From Candidatus Pacearchaeota archaeon (GTDB lineage Archaea; Nanobdellota; Nanobdellia; Pacearchaeales; GW2011-AR1): a stretch of 37,482 bases of DNA. Made by a program: the position numbers and the translations under genes. The stretch is from contig JAGLOA010000008.1 in NCBI GenBank assembly GCA_023139205.1, forward strand, positions 1 to 37,482, written 5' to 3'. This document shows positions 27,772-36,299 of this stretch, in pieces; position 1 is the stretch's first letter, and each line of letters begins with the position of its first letter. The notes under the pieces were generated by a model that searched no databases, had not been told where the DNA came from, and saw only the letters and a list, made by a program, of their open reading frames with translations.

Positions 27772-28062
27772 TTATTTTCTTCCTTGACCTTTACCACTAC
27801 CTCTTCCTTGACCATAGCCTAAACCTTTATCATTTTTACAAGGGTCTTTGTTTACATTACGTCTTCCACCATCTTTCTGTCCTTTTCCTTTACCACTTCC
27901 ATCTTTTTGTCCATAAGTCTTTGCAATATTATAAATTCCTTCAAATCCATTGACAAGACCTTGGTATAATCCAGTTATTCCTTTGTAAAAGCTGTTTCCA
28001 ATTTCTTCAATTTTGCTTTGGCTTATATAATAATTTTCTCCAATTAGTTCTAAATTTTTCAT
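27772..28062 (-). CDS. small protein with Gly/Lys-rich low-complexity tail
   Basis: 96 aa; GQKDGSGKGKGQKDGG...GYGQGRGSGKGQGRK; SD-like aggaggt upstream. Confidence 0.6.
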   Translation of the reverse strand: MKNLELIGENYYISQSKIEEIGNSFYKGITGLYQGLVNGFEGIYNIAKTYGQKDGSGKGKGQKDGGRRNVNKDPCKNDKGLGYGQGRGSGKGQGRK

Positions 28063-28089
28063 TTTTTTACCTCCTATGATTTAATTATT

Positions 28090-28362
28090 CTATTTGATTT
28101 TAATTGCTTTTCCATTTATAATTGAATCTGATATTTTTTTTCTTGCTGATTTTAATATCCTTGATAATGTTGGTTGAGATATTTCCATTTTTTTTGCTGC
28201 TTTTTCCTGAGGAGTTTCTTTAAAATCAATTAATCTTATTGCTTCAAATTCCGGGAGAGTTAAAATAGTTTCCTCTAGTTCAATCATTCTTATTCCTGCT
28301 GGTTTAAAGTAAGAAGAATTTGGTCGACCTCTCACCCTTCTTCTCATAAATGGTCTTGGCAT
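28090..28362 (-). CDS. DUF134 / UPF0251 family HTH protein
   Basis: MPRPFMRRRVRGRPNSSYFKPAG...LTLPEFEAIRLIDFKETPQEKAAKKMEISQPTLSRILKSARKKI. Confidence 0.88.
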   Translation of the reverse strand: MPRPFMRRRVRGRPNSSYFKPAGIRMIELEETILTLPEFEAIRLIDFKETPQEKAAKKMEISQPTLSRILKSARKKISDSIINGKAIKIK

Positions 28363-28363
28363 T

Positions 28364-29410
28364 TTATTTTCTTGTTAAATCTATTTTACATTTAGGACAT
28401 TTAATTGTTGAGCATGGAATTCCTCTTTCATGTTTTTGTTTATATCCACATCCTGGACATATACAATCTCCTTCTGGTCCTTTTCCCAGAGCTTCTTTAA
28501 TTGTATCTCTGAATTTAGCTTTTCTCTGCCATCCAAATCCTTTTCCTAATGAAGGTTTAAAATATCCTTTTTGTATATCATGGGATTTAATTTGTATTGA
28601 TATGTAATCAAGTTCCTGTATTTGTGAAGTTAATCTTTCTCTTAATTTGTTAGAGATTTTGTCTGCTTCATCTACTTTTAATTTTGAAGGAAGTTTGATA
28701 GTTATTTCTGCAAAAACTTTTTCTCCTAGTTTTTGTGTTTTTAAATTTGTTAATTCTATTTTTTCTTTTTTTATTATATCTTTTATTTTTTCTTCGGTTT
28801 GTGGAGAAGAAGCTCCTAATAAAGTATCTGTACTTTCTTTTCCTAATTTAAATGCTTCTTTTGTTATATATAATCCAATTAATAATGCAATTATTGAATC
28901 AAAGTGAACCCAGTATTTTGTTAAAAATAATCCAATAAAAACACCTAATGAAACTAAGACATCAATTCTTGAATGGATACCGTCTGATAACAGGCTTACA
29001 GAATTTTCTTTTTTACCATAATGAATTTTTAGTTTTGACATTATAAAATTAATCAAAGCAGAAGAAGCCATTATTATAAATGCAATATATGATATTGTTA
29101 CAACTGGTTTTCCTAAAAATCCTGCTATTGCATCATAAATAATAAATATTCCTGAACCTAAAATTATCAGGGTTATTATGAATCCTGAGATTACTTCTGC
29201 TTTTTCATGTCCATAGGGATGTTCTTTATCTGCAGGTTTTTTAGCTGCTCTAATTCCAATTAAACTTATTGCTGAGCTAAAAACATCTGTCCCGGAGTTT
29301 ACTCCATCTGCTAAAATTGATGCTGATTTTGTAAAGATTCCTGCAGTTATTTTACTTACTGCTAAGAAAACATTTGCAATTATTCCTAAAATTGAGATTT
29401 GTTCTTTCAT
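28364..29410 (-). CDS. cation diffusion facilitator (CDF) transporter with C-terminal zinc-ribbon extension
   Basis: ILADGVNSGTDVFSSAISLIG, HPYGHEKAEV, LLSDGIHSRIDVLVSLGVF; C-terminal CICPGCGYKQKHERGIPCSTIKCPKCKIDL. Confidence 0.9.
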   Translation of the reverse strand: MKEQISILGIIANVFLAVSKITAGIFTKSASILADGVNSGTDVFSSAISLIGIRAAKKPADKEHPYGHEKAEVISGFIITLIILGSGIFIIYDAIAGFLGKPVVTISYIAFIIMASSALINFIMSKLKIHYGKKENSVSLLSDGIHSRIDVLVSLGVFIGLFLTKYWVHFDSIIALLIGLYITKEAFKLGKESTDTLLGASSPQTEEKIKDIIKKEKIELTNLKTQKLGEKVFAEITIKLPSKLKVDEADKISNKLRERLTSQIQELDYISIQIKSHDIQKGYFKPSLGKGFGWQRKAKFRDTIKEALGKGPEGDCICPGCGYKQKHERGIPCSTIKCPKCKIDLTRK

Positions 29411-29415
29411 TCTTT

Positions 29416-29631
29416 TTATTTTAATTCTTCTAATCTTTTTTCAATTGCAGCTTTTTCAGATTCAAGGTCTTTTATTTCTTCTTCAGAAGAAGGATTGTAT
29501 CTTCTGTTTCTGAAACCCCTACCTAATCCTCTGCCTCTTCCAGCAATTGGTTTTGCACCTTCGCAGTTTCCCATTTGTCTTCCTGTTTTAGGTCCTTTTC
29601 CTTCAGGTCCTGTTTTATCTCCTCGTGGCAT
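29416..29631 (-). CDS. DUF5320-like small protein
   Basis: MPRGDKTGPEGKGPKTGRQMGNCEGAKPIAGRGRGLGRGF plus C-terminal coiled-coil. Confidence 0.75.
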   Translation of the reverse strand: MPRGDKTGPEGKGPKTGRQMGNCEGAKPIAGRGRGLGRGFRNRRYNPSSEEEIKDLESEKAAIEKRLEELK

Positions 29632-29666
29632 TTTGATTTCTCCTACCTATTAAGGTTTATTTAGTT

Positions 29667-29682
29667 ATGAATATATATTCAT
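29667..29682. promoter_or_regulatory. palindromic operator candidate, copy 1 (ATGAATATATATTCAT)
   Basis: Perfect 16-bp palindrome with core TGAATA-TA-TATTCA upstream of the DUF5320/CDF cluster. Confidence 0.6.
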
Positions 29683-29689
29683 TATACTA

Positions 29690-29698
29690 TTTAAATGT
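29690..29698 (-). promoter_or_regulatory. TATA-like box for the metal/redox cluster
   Basis: Minus strand reads aaacaTTTAAATAGta, located between the two palindromes. Confidence 0.5.
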
Positions 29699-29703
29699 TT
29701 TGT

Positions 29704-29721
29704 TTTGAATAAGTATTCAAA
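29704..29721. promoter_or_regulatory. palindromic operator candidate, copy 2 (TTTGAATA-AG-TATTCAAA)
   Basis: 8-bp perfect inverted arms, same core TGAATA-N2-TATTCA as copy 1, centres 38 bp apart. Confidence 0.6.
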
Positions 29722-29726
29722 TAGAA

Positions 29727-30029
29727 TTAGTAATCAGGTAATTGCTCTTTAGAAGATTCTTCTTTGTCTGTTAAAGTTTCCTGTTCAGGTGGAGTTTGTT
29801 CTTCAGGTTCTTCTTGTCTCATGTCTTCATCTGAAATTGAGTTTAACATTTCTTTGAATTTTTGAAAGTCTGTTGAAAGAATTCTTACCCCAGATTTTGT
29901 AAAACCAGTATATCTATCAGAAGTCACAAATTCTCTTATTGTTAGTCCTTTTCTTCCACCAAAATCATCAACTCTTATGAGAATGTCAGTTGTATCATTT
30001 TTATTTATTTTTCCGATTTCTTTTTCCAT
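29727..30029 (-). CDS. PC4-like (transcriptional coactivator p15) domain protein
   Basis: EIGKINKNDTTDILIRVDDFGGRKGLTIREFVTSDRYTGFTKSGVRILSTDFQKFKEML. Confidence 0.65.
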   Translation of the reverse strand: MEKEIGKINKNDTTDILIRVDDFGGRKGLTIREFVTSDRYTGFTKSGVRILSTDFQKFKEMLNSISDEDMRQEEPEEQTPPEQETLTDKEESSKEQLPDY

Positions 30030-30090
30030 TTTATTAATTATTGATTGTTGTTTTTAAATGTTGTGTGTTAATAAAGAGTATAATTGTTTT

Positions 30091-30708
30091 TTATATTTTT
30101 AGTCTTGTTTTTATGTGTTGCCTAATTTCCTTTTGCATTTTATCTGGATTTCCTTCCTGATATTGAATAATAACGCATCTTTTAGAATTAGGTTTTGCTA
30201 TATCTAAAAATCCTTGTCTAACTCTTTTATGATATTCTAATCCCTTCTCTGAAAATCTATCTTTAACAACTTCTTTTTCTAAACCTAGTCCTGGGTCTAT
30301 GTCAATTATGAATGTAATATCTGGCTTTATCCCTTTCATAGAAATGTTGTTCATAAGTTTAATACAATCCAAATCAATCCCCCCTCCATAGCCTTGATAG
30401 GCGATTGTTGAATATCCTGACCTGTCTGAAATTACATTTATTCCTGTGTCTAATTTTGGAATTATGATTTTGTCAAAGAATTCTGTCCTTGCAAATTCAA
30501 AACCAAAAAGTTCTCCTATTGGAGAAATGTCCTCTTTGTTATGTTTTAGAATTTTTCTCATTTCTTCTGCCGCCTTAATTCCTCCTGGTTCTCTTCCAAG
30601 ATAACAGGCAATATTTTTTTCTTTTAGATAATTGTGTAATAATTCTGCCTGTGTTGTTTTTCCACATCCTTCACCGCCTTCAATAACAATATATGATCCT
30701 CTTGACAT
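30091..30708 (-). CDS. tmk: thymidylate kinase
   Basis: YIVIEGGEGCGKTTQAELLHNYLK, GREPGG, DRSGYSTIAYQGYG. Confidence 0.92.
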   Translation of the reverse strand: MSRGSYIVIEGGEGCGKTTQAELLHNYLKEKNIACYLGREPGGIKAAEEMRKILKHNKEDISPIGELFGFEFARTEFFDKIIIPKLDTGINVISDRSGYSTIAYQGYGGGIDLDCIKLMNNISMKGIKPDITFIIDIDPGLGLEKEVVKDRFSEKGLEYHKRVRQGFLDIAKPNSKRCVIIQYQEGNPDKMQKEIRQHIKTRLKI

Positions 30709-30709
30709 T

Positions 30710-32245
30710 TTAATTTTTTTGCAGTTCTTTTTTTAATTCGTTAAATTCGTGTTTACCACAAAGAGCTCTTGTTGTTAATTGAGAGTCTTTCTCTTGTAAG
30801 GATTTGTGATATTCATTTGCGGTTTTTCTTATATCCCACTGTGCTGCGAGATTTTCTCTTTCCATACAAAATGCATAAACCTGTCTGTTATTAGCATCAA
30901 ATAAAACACGCCTTTTGTTTGCATTTGTTAATGCATATTCTGCAATCGATTTTGGATATGCTTCTGCAAGTAGATTGTTGTGCAGTTGAACTGATTTTTT
31001 TACAATATTTTCTAATTCTTTTTCCAATCCTGTTTCTTTTATTGACTGGGGGATTGTTAATCCTAATGAAGGATTGTATTCTTGGGAGATTAATGTGTTT
31101 ATTCTGTGCCTTTTCATCTGAGCAAATGCAGAAGAACTCATAGTCATCTCGGCAATCCTGTCTCCAAGTTCATATTCCCTTAACATTGGATCATGTTTTT
31201 CTTGATATTTTATTGTTTGGTTTAATAGCTCTATCTTTTCGTTTTTATTCATTTGGCTTGTCATTAAAAGACATTTATCATACTGTAAATTACTTGATGA
31301 AAAGATTAATCCTGCTATGATTGAGTTATCTCTTTTGAGATTTTTAAATATTTTAACCCTTTCCACATTAAAGAGATAGTCTTTAATGTTGTGTTTTTTA
31401 ATTAATTCTGAAACAGATCCAGTTAATTCTTTTCTTGTTTTTGCAAAATAATCTGCTGGTTGAGTATATTTAATTACAGAAGGAGCAACTCCATCAACTT
31501 CAGAGAAAAGTTTTCCTCCAAGCTCTTTTAGTTCTTCATTATCTGAACTTCTTAACCGGGTTATGATATTTTCAAGTGTTCTCGCTGAAACAGTCATTCC
31601 AAGCTGGGTCTGGGTTGCAAGTCCAAGAGAGTATCTTGAATCTTCTTTTCCCAACCCCTCTCTGACTTCTTTTTGTTTATCTGATTTTTTTGCACTTACT
31701 ACTGGATATAATTCAGAATAATCCTGTTTGTGATGCCATTTTGTTATTTTTTCCAAATTTTTCTTATAAAAATTATTTTGCAATCCAACTAATTTTAAAA
31801 ATTCTGATTCAAATTTAGTATTTTGAATTTCTTTAGGAAGAACAAAATCCCCGTCCATTGTGATATATCTTTGTGATTTTTCAGTGTAGGAATCAAGTCT
31901 GTTTTGTTCCACTGCTTCAACAGCTCTTCTTGATATGCCTGTGATATCAAAATTAAATCTTGCATGTTCTGCAATGGACTTGTGCCCCATTGTAAATATT
32001 ATTGTTTTATTTGATTTTCTTGAAGCTTCCACATCTTTTCTTGCTTCTACTCTTAATTCAGAAATGGGTCTTGGATCTCTGGAGATTCTGGCATAAGAAG
32101 CAGCAATTGTTTCAGGGGTTAAATTTGATACAATATTTATTGCAGTTAAATGGTCTTTTTGTGATAATTGGTTCTTAGTTAAAATTTTTTTTAATTCATC
32201 TATCGCATCTCTGTCAACATTAAATCCTGCTAATTTTACATCCAT
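30710..32245 (-). CDS. two-domain FAD-dependent thymidylate synthase (ThyX-like)
   Basis: N-half HKSIAEHARFNFDITGISRRAVEAVEQNRLDSYTEKSQRYI; C-half AFAQMKRHRINTLISQEYNPSLGLTIP...LFDANNRQVYAFCMERENLAAQWDIRKTA. Confidence 0.87.
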   Translation of the reverse strand: MDVKLAGFNVDRDAIDELKKILTKNQLSQKDHLTAINIVSNLTPETIAASYARISRDPRPISELRVEARKDVEASRKSNKTIIFTMGHKSIAEHARFNFDITGISRRAVEAVEQNRLDSYTEKSQRYITMDGDFVLPKEIQNTKFESEFLKLVGLQNNFYKKNLEKITKWHHKQDYSELYPVVSAKKSDKQKEVREGLGKEDSRYSLGLATQTQLGMTVSARTLENIITRLRSSDNEELKELGGKLFSEVDGVAPSVIKYTQPADYFAKTRKELTGSVSELIKKHNIKDYLFNVERVKIFKNLKRDNSIIAGLIFSSSNLQYDKCLLMTSQMNKNEKIELLNQTIKYQEKHDPMLREYELGDRIAEMTMSSSAFAQMKRHRINTLISQEYNPSLGLTIPQSIKETGLEKELENIVKKSVQLHNNLLAEAYPKSIAEYALTNANKRRVLFDANNRQVYAFCMERENLAAQWDIRKTANEYHKSLQEKDSQLTTRALCGKHEFNELKKELQKN

Positions 32246-32307
32246 CTTAACCTTTTAGAAAAAGTCTAAATTGTTTTATAAAGAAATATGTTTTTTAGAA
32301 TATAATT

Positions 32308-32616
32308 TTAATCTCTCATCTCTATTTTTATGTTAACGTTTTTTGGAATCTGCATCCTCATGATATGGTGGATTACTTTTTCATTTGCTGGTAAGTCAAT
32401 AAGTCTTTTGTGAATCCTCATTTCATATCTGTCGAATGTTGCTGTTCCATCGCCACAAGGAGATTTTCTTGTTGTTATTTTAAGTTTCTTTGTTGGAAGT
32501 GGAACTGGTCCACTAACTGTGATCCCTGCTTTTTTAGCAATTTCTTTAATAGAATCGCAAATAGTGTTAAGCATTGTGATGTCTGTGCTGTTTAGTTTTA
32601 TTCTTATCTTTGGCAT
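32308..32616 (-). CDS. rps10: 30S ribosomal protein S10
   Basis: MPKIRIKLNSTDITMLNTICDSIKEIAKKAGITVSGPVPLPTKKLKITTRKSPCGDGTATFDRYEMRIHKRLIDL. Confidence 0.95.
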   Translation of the reverse strand: MPKIRIKLNSTDITMLNTICDSIKEIAKKAGITVSGPVPLPTKKLKITTRKSPCGDGTATFDRYEMRIHKRLIDLPANEKVIHHIMRMQIPKNVNIKIEMRD

Positions 32617-32660
32617 AATGATTAGATTTAAAATTGCTTTATAAACATTTTCCTAGCTAT

Positions 32661-33263
32661 TCACAGAATTTTTAGAGCTAAAAGAATACCAATTATTATA
32701 ATTATTCCCCCTCCAATTCTTTCTGGATGTGGGAATTTTTTTAATTTATTAGATAAAAAATATGCTATTGTTAAAGATACAAATGTGGCAGCTAATACCC
32801 CCAGACAAATTGCTATCCATGAACCTTTGGCCATGATTAAATTAGAATATGCAATTAGGTCGTCAATCCCTGTAGCAAAGAAAATTATCATCCCTAAGCC
32901 AATAAATTTTAATTTAGTATATTTTGGTTTTTGTTTTAAGTGTTTTTTAATTTTTGATAAATGTTTTTTCTTTTTGTTGGATGATTCTTGCCCACGGGCA
33001 ATCATGATTACTCCCAGAGTAATTAATACTGCACCTCCGATTAAATGTTTGGAAGGTAAAGCTTCCATTAATGAACCTGCAAAAATTGCAATTCCAAGGG
33101 CAATTAAGGTTCCAAGAACTATCCCAAAAGAGATTAATTTCTTTCCTCCATTTCTTTGATTTTTTAAATATATTCCAGCATATGCAAAAGTGTCATCTAT
33201 TCCTGTTGCAAAAAAGGAAATAAATCCTAAAGCAAACAAAATAATTGTTTTTATCATCTCCAT
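32661..33263 (-). CDS. CadD-like / LysE-superfamily cation transporter
   Basis: Internal repeat ISFFATGIDDTFAYAGIYL and IIFFATGIDDLIAYSNLIM; polytopic. Confidence 0.65.
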   Translation of the reverse strand: MEMIKTIILFALGFISFFATGIDDTFAYAGIYLKNQRNGGKKLISFGIVLGTLIALGIAIFAGSLMEALPSKHLIGGAVLITLGVIMIARGQESSNKKKKHLSKIKKHLKQKPKYTKLKFIGLGMIIFFATGIDDLIAYSNLIMAKGSWIAICLGVLAATFVSLTIAYFLSNKLKKFPHPERIGGGIIIIIGILLALKIL

Positions 33264-33294
33264 TTTTAACAAAAGTTTCTTTTCATTTTTAAAC

Positions 33295-33945
33295 TTATTG
33301 AGTTTCTTCTTCCATGTTTTTTTCTTCTATTCCAAAAAGAGAAAAGATGAAATCAAAAAGTCTTAAAATAATTTCTATTAAGAATATAAAAATTAAATAA
33401 TAAGTTATGTTGCTGAAAAATTGAGGAATTTGACTGAAGTTAGAGAGTATTCTTTCAACATCAAAAAAGCCTGGATTAATTATAGATACTGCTAATAAAG
33501 TAAGTGGCAAGAGTTTAGCAAGGTCTTTAGATAGATTTTCTTTGTAATAAGAAGTCATCCTAATTGCTGCGATTATTGTTGCGGAAATAATTAAAAGTGT
33601 CTGAATTTCCAGTTCTGTTAAAAATACTAAGAAAAGTGTAAATACTGAGAACCAGATAAATATGAAAAATGGTAGTATTATAATATATTCTAAAAGATAA
33701 AGGAGACCTGCGAAGAATTTTGTTAAAAGAGGATGATTTGATTTATTGTATTTGTTTAAGTCTAGTCCTAAAATATTTTTCTTTGCTACAAATCTGTAAA
33801 ATTTCCAGATGAAAATTGAATAGATTACAACCATTAAAACAAGAATCATAAAATTAAGAAAAGTTGCTACAGAAGGCGAAAATGTTGCGAAAAGATCTTT
33901 ATAGATTTCAATTAACTGTGTTCCTATCTTTAGCACCCCTTCCAT
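33295..33945 (-). CDS. hypothetical polytopic membrane protein
   Basis: Multiple predicted hydrophobic helices. Confidence 0.65.
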   Translation of the reverse strand: MEGVLKIGTQLIEIYKDLFATFSPSVATFLNFMILVLMVVIYSIFIWKFYRFVAKKNILGLDLNKYNKSNHPLLTKFFAGLLYLLEYIIILPFFIFIWFSVFTLFLVFLTELEIQTLLIISATIIAAIRMTSYYKENLSKDLAKLLPLTLLAVSIINPGFFDVERILSNFSQIPQFFSNITYYLIFIFLIEIILRLFDFIFSLFGIEEKNMEEETQ

Positions 33946-34080
33946 AAATCTTTTTGGTAATTATTATTTTTAAACACTTCGTTTGAGGGAATTGAACAGC
34001 GATAAATTTGAATAATTCATAACGACTTTTTAATTGCCGAACTAAGATAAATTTAAATATAACTTTTTATTATTTTTATT

Positions 34081-35349
34081 ATGATTGATATTAAGTTGAT
34101 TAGGGATAATCCTGAATTAGTAAAAGAGAATATGAAGAAGAAATTTCAGGAAGAGAAATTTGTTCTTGTAGATAATGTGAGAAAATTAGATGAAAAATGG
34201 AGAGCTTTGAAATATAAAGAAGATAATTTAAGGAGTGAGAGAAATAAAATCTCCCAACAAATTAATCAAACTAAAAAACAAAAAAAAGATGCTTCAGCTT
34301 TAATAAAAAAGGCTAAAGAAATTCCCGGGAAAATTGAGGTTCTTGAAAAAAAGAGAAAGAAATTTGAAGAAGAAATAAATCAGATTATGTATAAGATTCC
34401 GAATATTATTTCTAAAGATGTTCCAATGGGGAAAGATGAATCTAAAAATGTTGAGATTAAAAAAGTTGGAAGATTGAGAAAGTTTGGTTTCCCTGTTAAA
34501 GGACATGTGGAACTGGGAGAAAAACTGAGGATGCTTGATTTTGATGCTTCTGCAAAGGTTTCTGGAAAAGGATTTTATTATTTAAAAGGAGATTTGGCTT
34601 TGTTGAATATGGCTTTGATTAATTTTGCAAGAGATTCTCTTATTGGCAAGGGATTTGAGTATATTGAAACTCCTTTGATGTTAAGGGAGGAAATTATAAA
34701 AAAAGTTACGGATTTGCATGATCAAAAAAATCAAATTTATAAAATTGAGGGAGAGGATCTTTATTTGATTGGAACTTCTGAGCATTCATTAATTGGGAGG
34801 TTTATTGATACAACTATTTTGGAAAAAAATCTTCCGATAAAGAATACTTCTTATTCTATGTGTTTTAGAAAAGAAATAGGAAGCCATGGAATTGATGAGA
34901 AAGGAATTTTTAGAACTCATCAGTTTAATAAACAAGAAATGATTGTTATTTGTGGGGCTTCTGATTCAGATAGTTGGTATGATAAGATGTTAAAATATTC
35001 AATTGATATTCTCAAAGCTTTGGAAATCCCAATAAGAGTTTTGGAAATTTGTTCAGGGGATTTAGGAGACTTAAAACATAGGCAGGTTGATATTGAAGCC
35101 TGGAGTCCAAGACAGAAGAAATATTATGAGGTTGGTTCTTGTTCAAATTTAACTGATGCTCAGGCAAGAAAGTTAAATATTAAAATTGAAAATAAAGGAG
35201 AAAGATCTTTTCCTCATACTTTGAATAATACTGCAATTGCAACATCAAGAGTGTTGGTTGCTTTAATGGAAAATAATCAGCAAAAAGATGGGAGTATTAA
35301 AATTCCTAAGGTTTTGTGGAAATATACTGGATTTAAAGAAATTAAATAA
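34081..35349 (+). CDS. serS: seryl-tRNA synthetase
   Basis: MIDIKLIRDNPELVKENMKKK coiled-coil arm; class II motifs TSEHSLIG, CFRKEIGSHGIDEKGIFRTHQFNKQEM, HTLNNTAIATSRVLVALMEN. Confidence 0.96.
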   Translation: MIDIKLIRDNPELVKENMKKKFQEEKFVLVDNVRKLDEKWRALKYKEDNLRSERNKISQQINQTKKQKKDASALIKKAKEIPGKIEVLEKKRKKFEEEINQIMYKIPNIISKDVPMGKDESKNVEIKKVGRLRKFGFPVKGHVELGEKLRMLDFDASAKVSGKGFYYLKGDLALLNMALINFARDSLIGKGFEYIETPLMLREEIIKKVTDLHDQKNQIYKIEGEDLYLIGTSEHSLIGRFIDTTILEKNLPIKNTSYSMCFRKEIGSHGIDEKGIFRTHQFNKQEMIVICGASDSDSWYDKMLKYSIDILKALEIPIRVLEICSGDLGDLKHRQVDIEAWSPRQKKYYEVGSCSNLTDAQARKLNIKIENKGERSFPHTLNNTAIATSRVLVALMENNQQKDGSIKIPKVLWKYTGFKEIK

Positions 35350-35410
35350 GGTTTCAAAATAATTGTTTGAGTATAGAAGTTATTATAAGTTTGAGAAGAC
35401 TATTCTTTTT

Positions 35411-35665
35411 ATGAAGTTTAAAGTAAAAAAACAAAATTCTGACGGGGTTGTTAGGCTGGAAACTTCTGGTTCAATAAGAGAAGTTTTAATTAATGAAGAT
35501 TTTTTACATTTGAAAGATGCTTCTGTTGCAGTTTGTTTTAGGGGAAAAGATAGTTCTGGAATCGTGGAATTTACTCCTGAAGAGATTGAAGATTTGTATA
35601 AAGAAATTGCCCCGAAACTTCATCTTCTTAAGAATGTTAAATTGTTTAAATATAAAAAAGATTAG
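35411..35665 (+). CDS. hypothetical protein (84 aa)
   Basis: MKFKVKKQNSDGVVRLETSGSIREVLINEDFLHL...; ATG 35411 preferred over the 35363 start. Confidence 0.55.
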   Translation: MKFKVKKQNSDGVVRLETSGSIREVLINEDFLHLKDASVAVCFRGKDSSGIVEFTPEEIEDLYKEIAPKLHLLKNVKLFKYKKD

Positions 35666-35699
35666 TAAGATATATTAAGGGTTTTTTTCTAATTAGAAT

Positions 35700-35915
35700 A
35701 TGAAAATTAATGAGTTTTTTAAATTGACTTGGAAAAAGATTTGGATTCTTGTTGTGGGAGGTTTTGTTTGCATTTCACTTCATAATTTGATTTATGCTTT
35801 GTTTAAATTTGAAGAAGCTTTTTTCTTTAGTTTAGTTGTTTTTGTTCTTCCTGTTTATTTTGTTATTGCACTTGTTTACACTTTTATTAAAACATTAAAG
35901 AGGAAAAGAAGATGA
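35700..35915 (+). CDS. small membrane protein (71 aa)
   Basis: Two TM segments; 4-nt overlap with next ORF. Confidence 0.5.
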   Translation: MKINEFFKLTWKKIWILVVGGFVCISLHNLIYALFKFEEAFFFSLVVFVLPVYFVIALVYTFIKTLKRKRR

Positions 35916-36097
35916 GAGAATGCAGAATAATTGATATTAGTGAGTTGGAAAAAGGGGCTAAAGAATCGTTTTTATTAAAAAATACAACTGAAGAAATTTT
36001 TGAAAAAGAACGTCAAGAATTAATTAATCCTTTTGCTAAATATCATGAGAATTATAGTTTACTTGGAAATCAAGTTATTGGGGCGGAATATTTATAA
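35912..36097 (+). CDS. small hypothetical protein (61 aa)
   Basis: Coupled to upstream ORF (ATGA overlap). Confidence 0.45.
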   Translation: MRECRIIDISELEKGAKESFLLKNTTEEIFEKERQELINPFAKYHENYSLLGNQVIGAEYL

Positions 36098-36130
36098 TTA
36101 ATTTTGTTAATATTAAAAGGAGAAAAAATA

Positions 36131-36298
36131 ATGAAAAATTGGGAAATTGGAGCTGTTACAGGAGGGATTTCTGGTTTAGCTGGTGCTTGGTTAATGGGTG
36201 CTTATGGTTTTAGTTTAGTGTCTGTTATTTTTGTTGGGATGCTGATTGGGGTTTTTGTTGGGATGGTTTTCAAATTAATAAAGAAGAAAAGGAAATAA
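36131..36298 (+). CDS. small Gly-rich membrane protein (55 aa)
   Basis: MKNWEIGAVTGGISGLAGAWLMGAYGFSLVSVIFVGMLIGVFVGMVFKLIKKKRK; aaggag SD-like sequence upstream. Confidence 0.5.
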   Translation: MKNWEIGAVTGGISGLAGAWLMGAYGFSLVSVIFVGMLIGVFVGMVFKLIKKKRK

Positions 36299-36299
36299 A

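Noticed and set aside
27693-27953. Plus-strand 86-aa Leu/His/Tyr/Phe-rich ORF
   Set aside because: Antisense of the Gly/Lys-rich gene tail; composition is explained by low-complexity coding on the other strand.
32785-33159. Plus-strand 124-aa ORF opposite the CadD-like gene
   Set aside because: Antisense shadow; the minus-strand product has coherent TM segments and a repeated motif.
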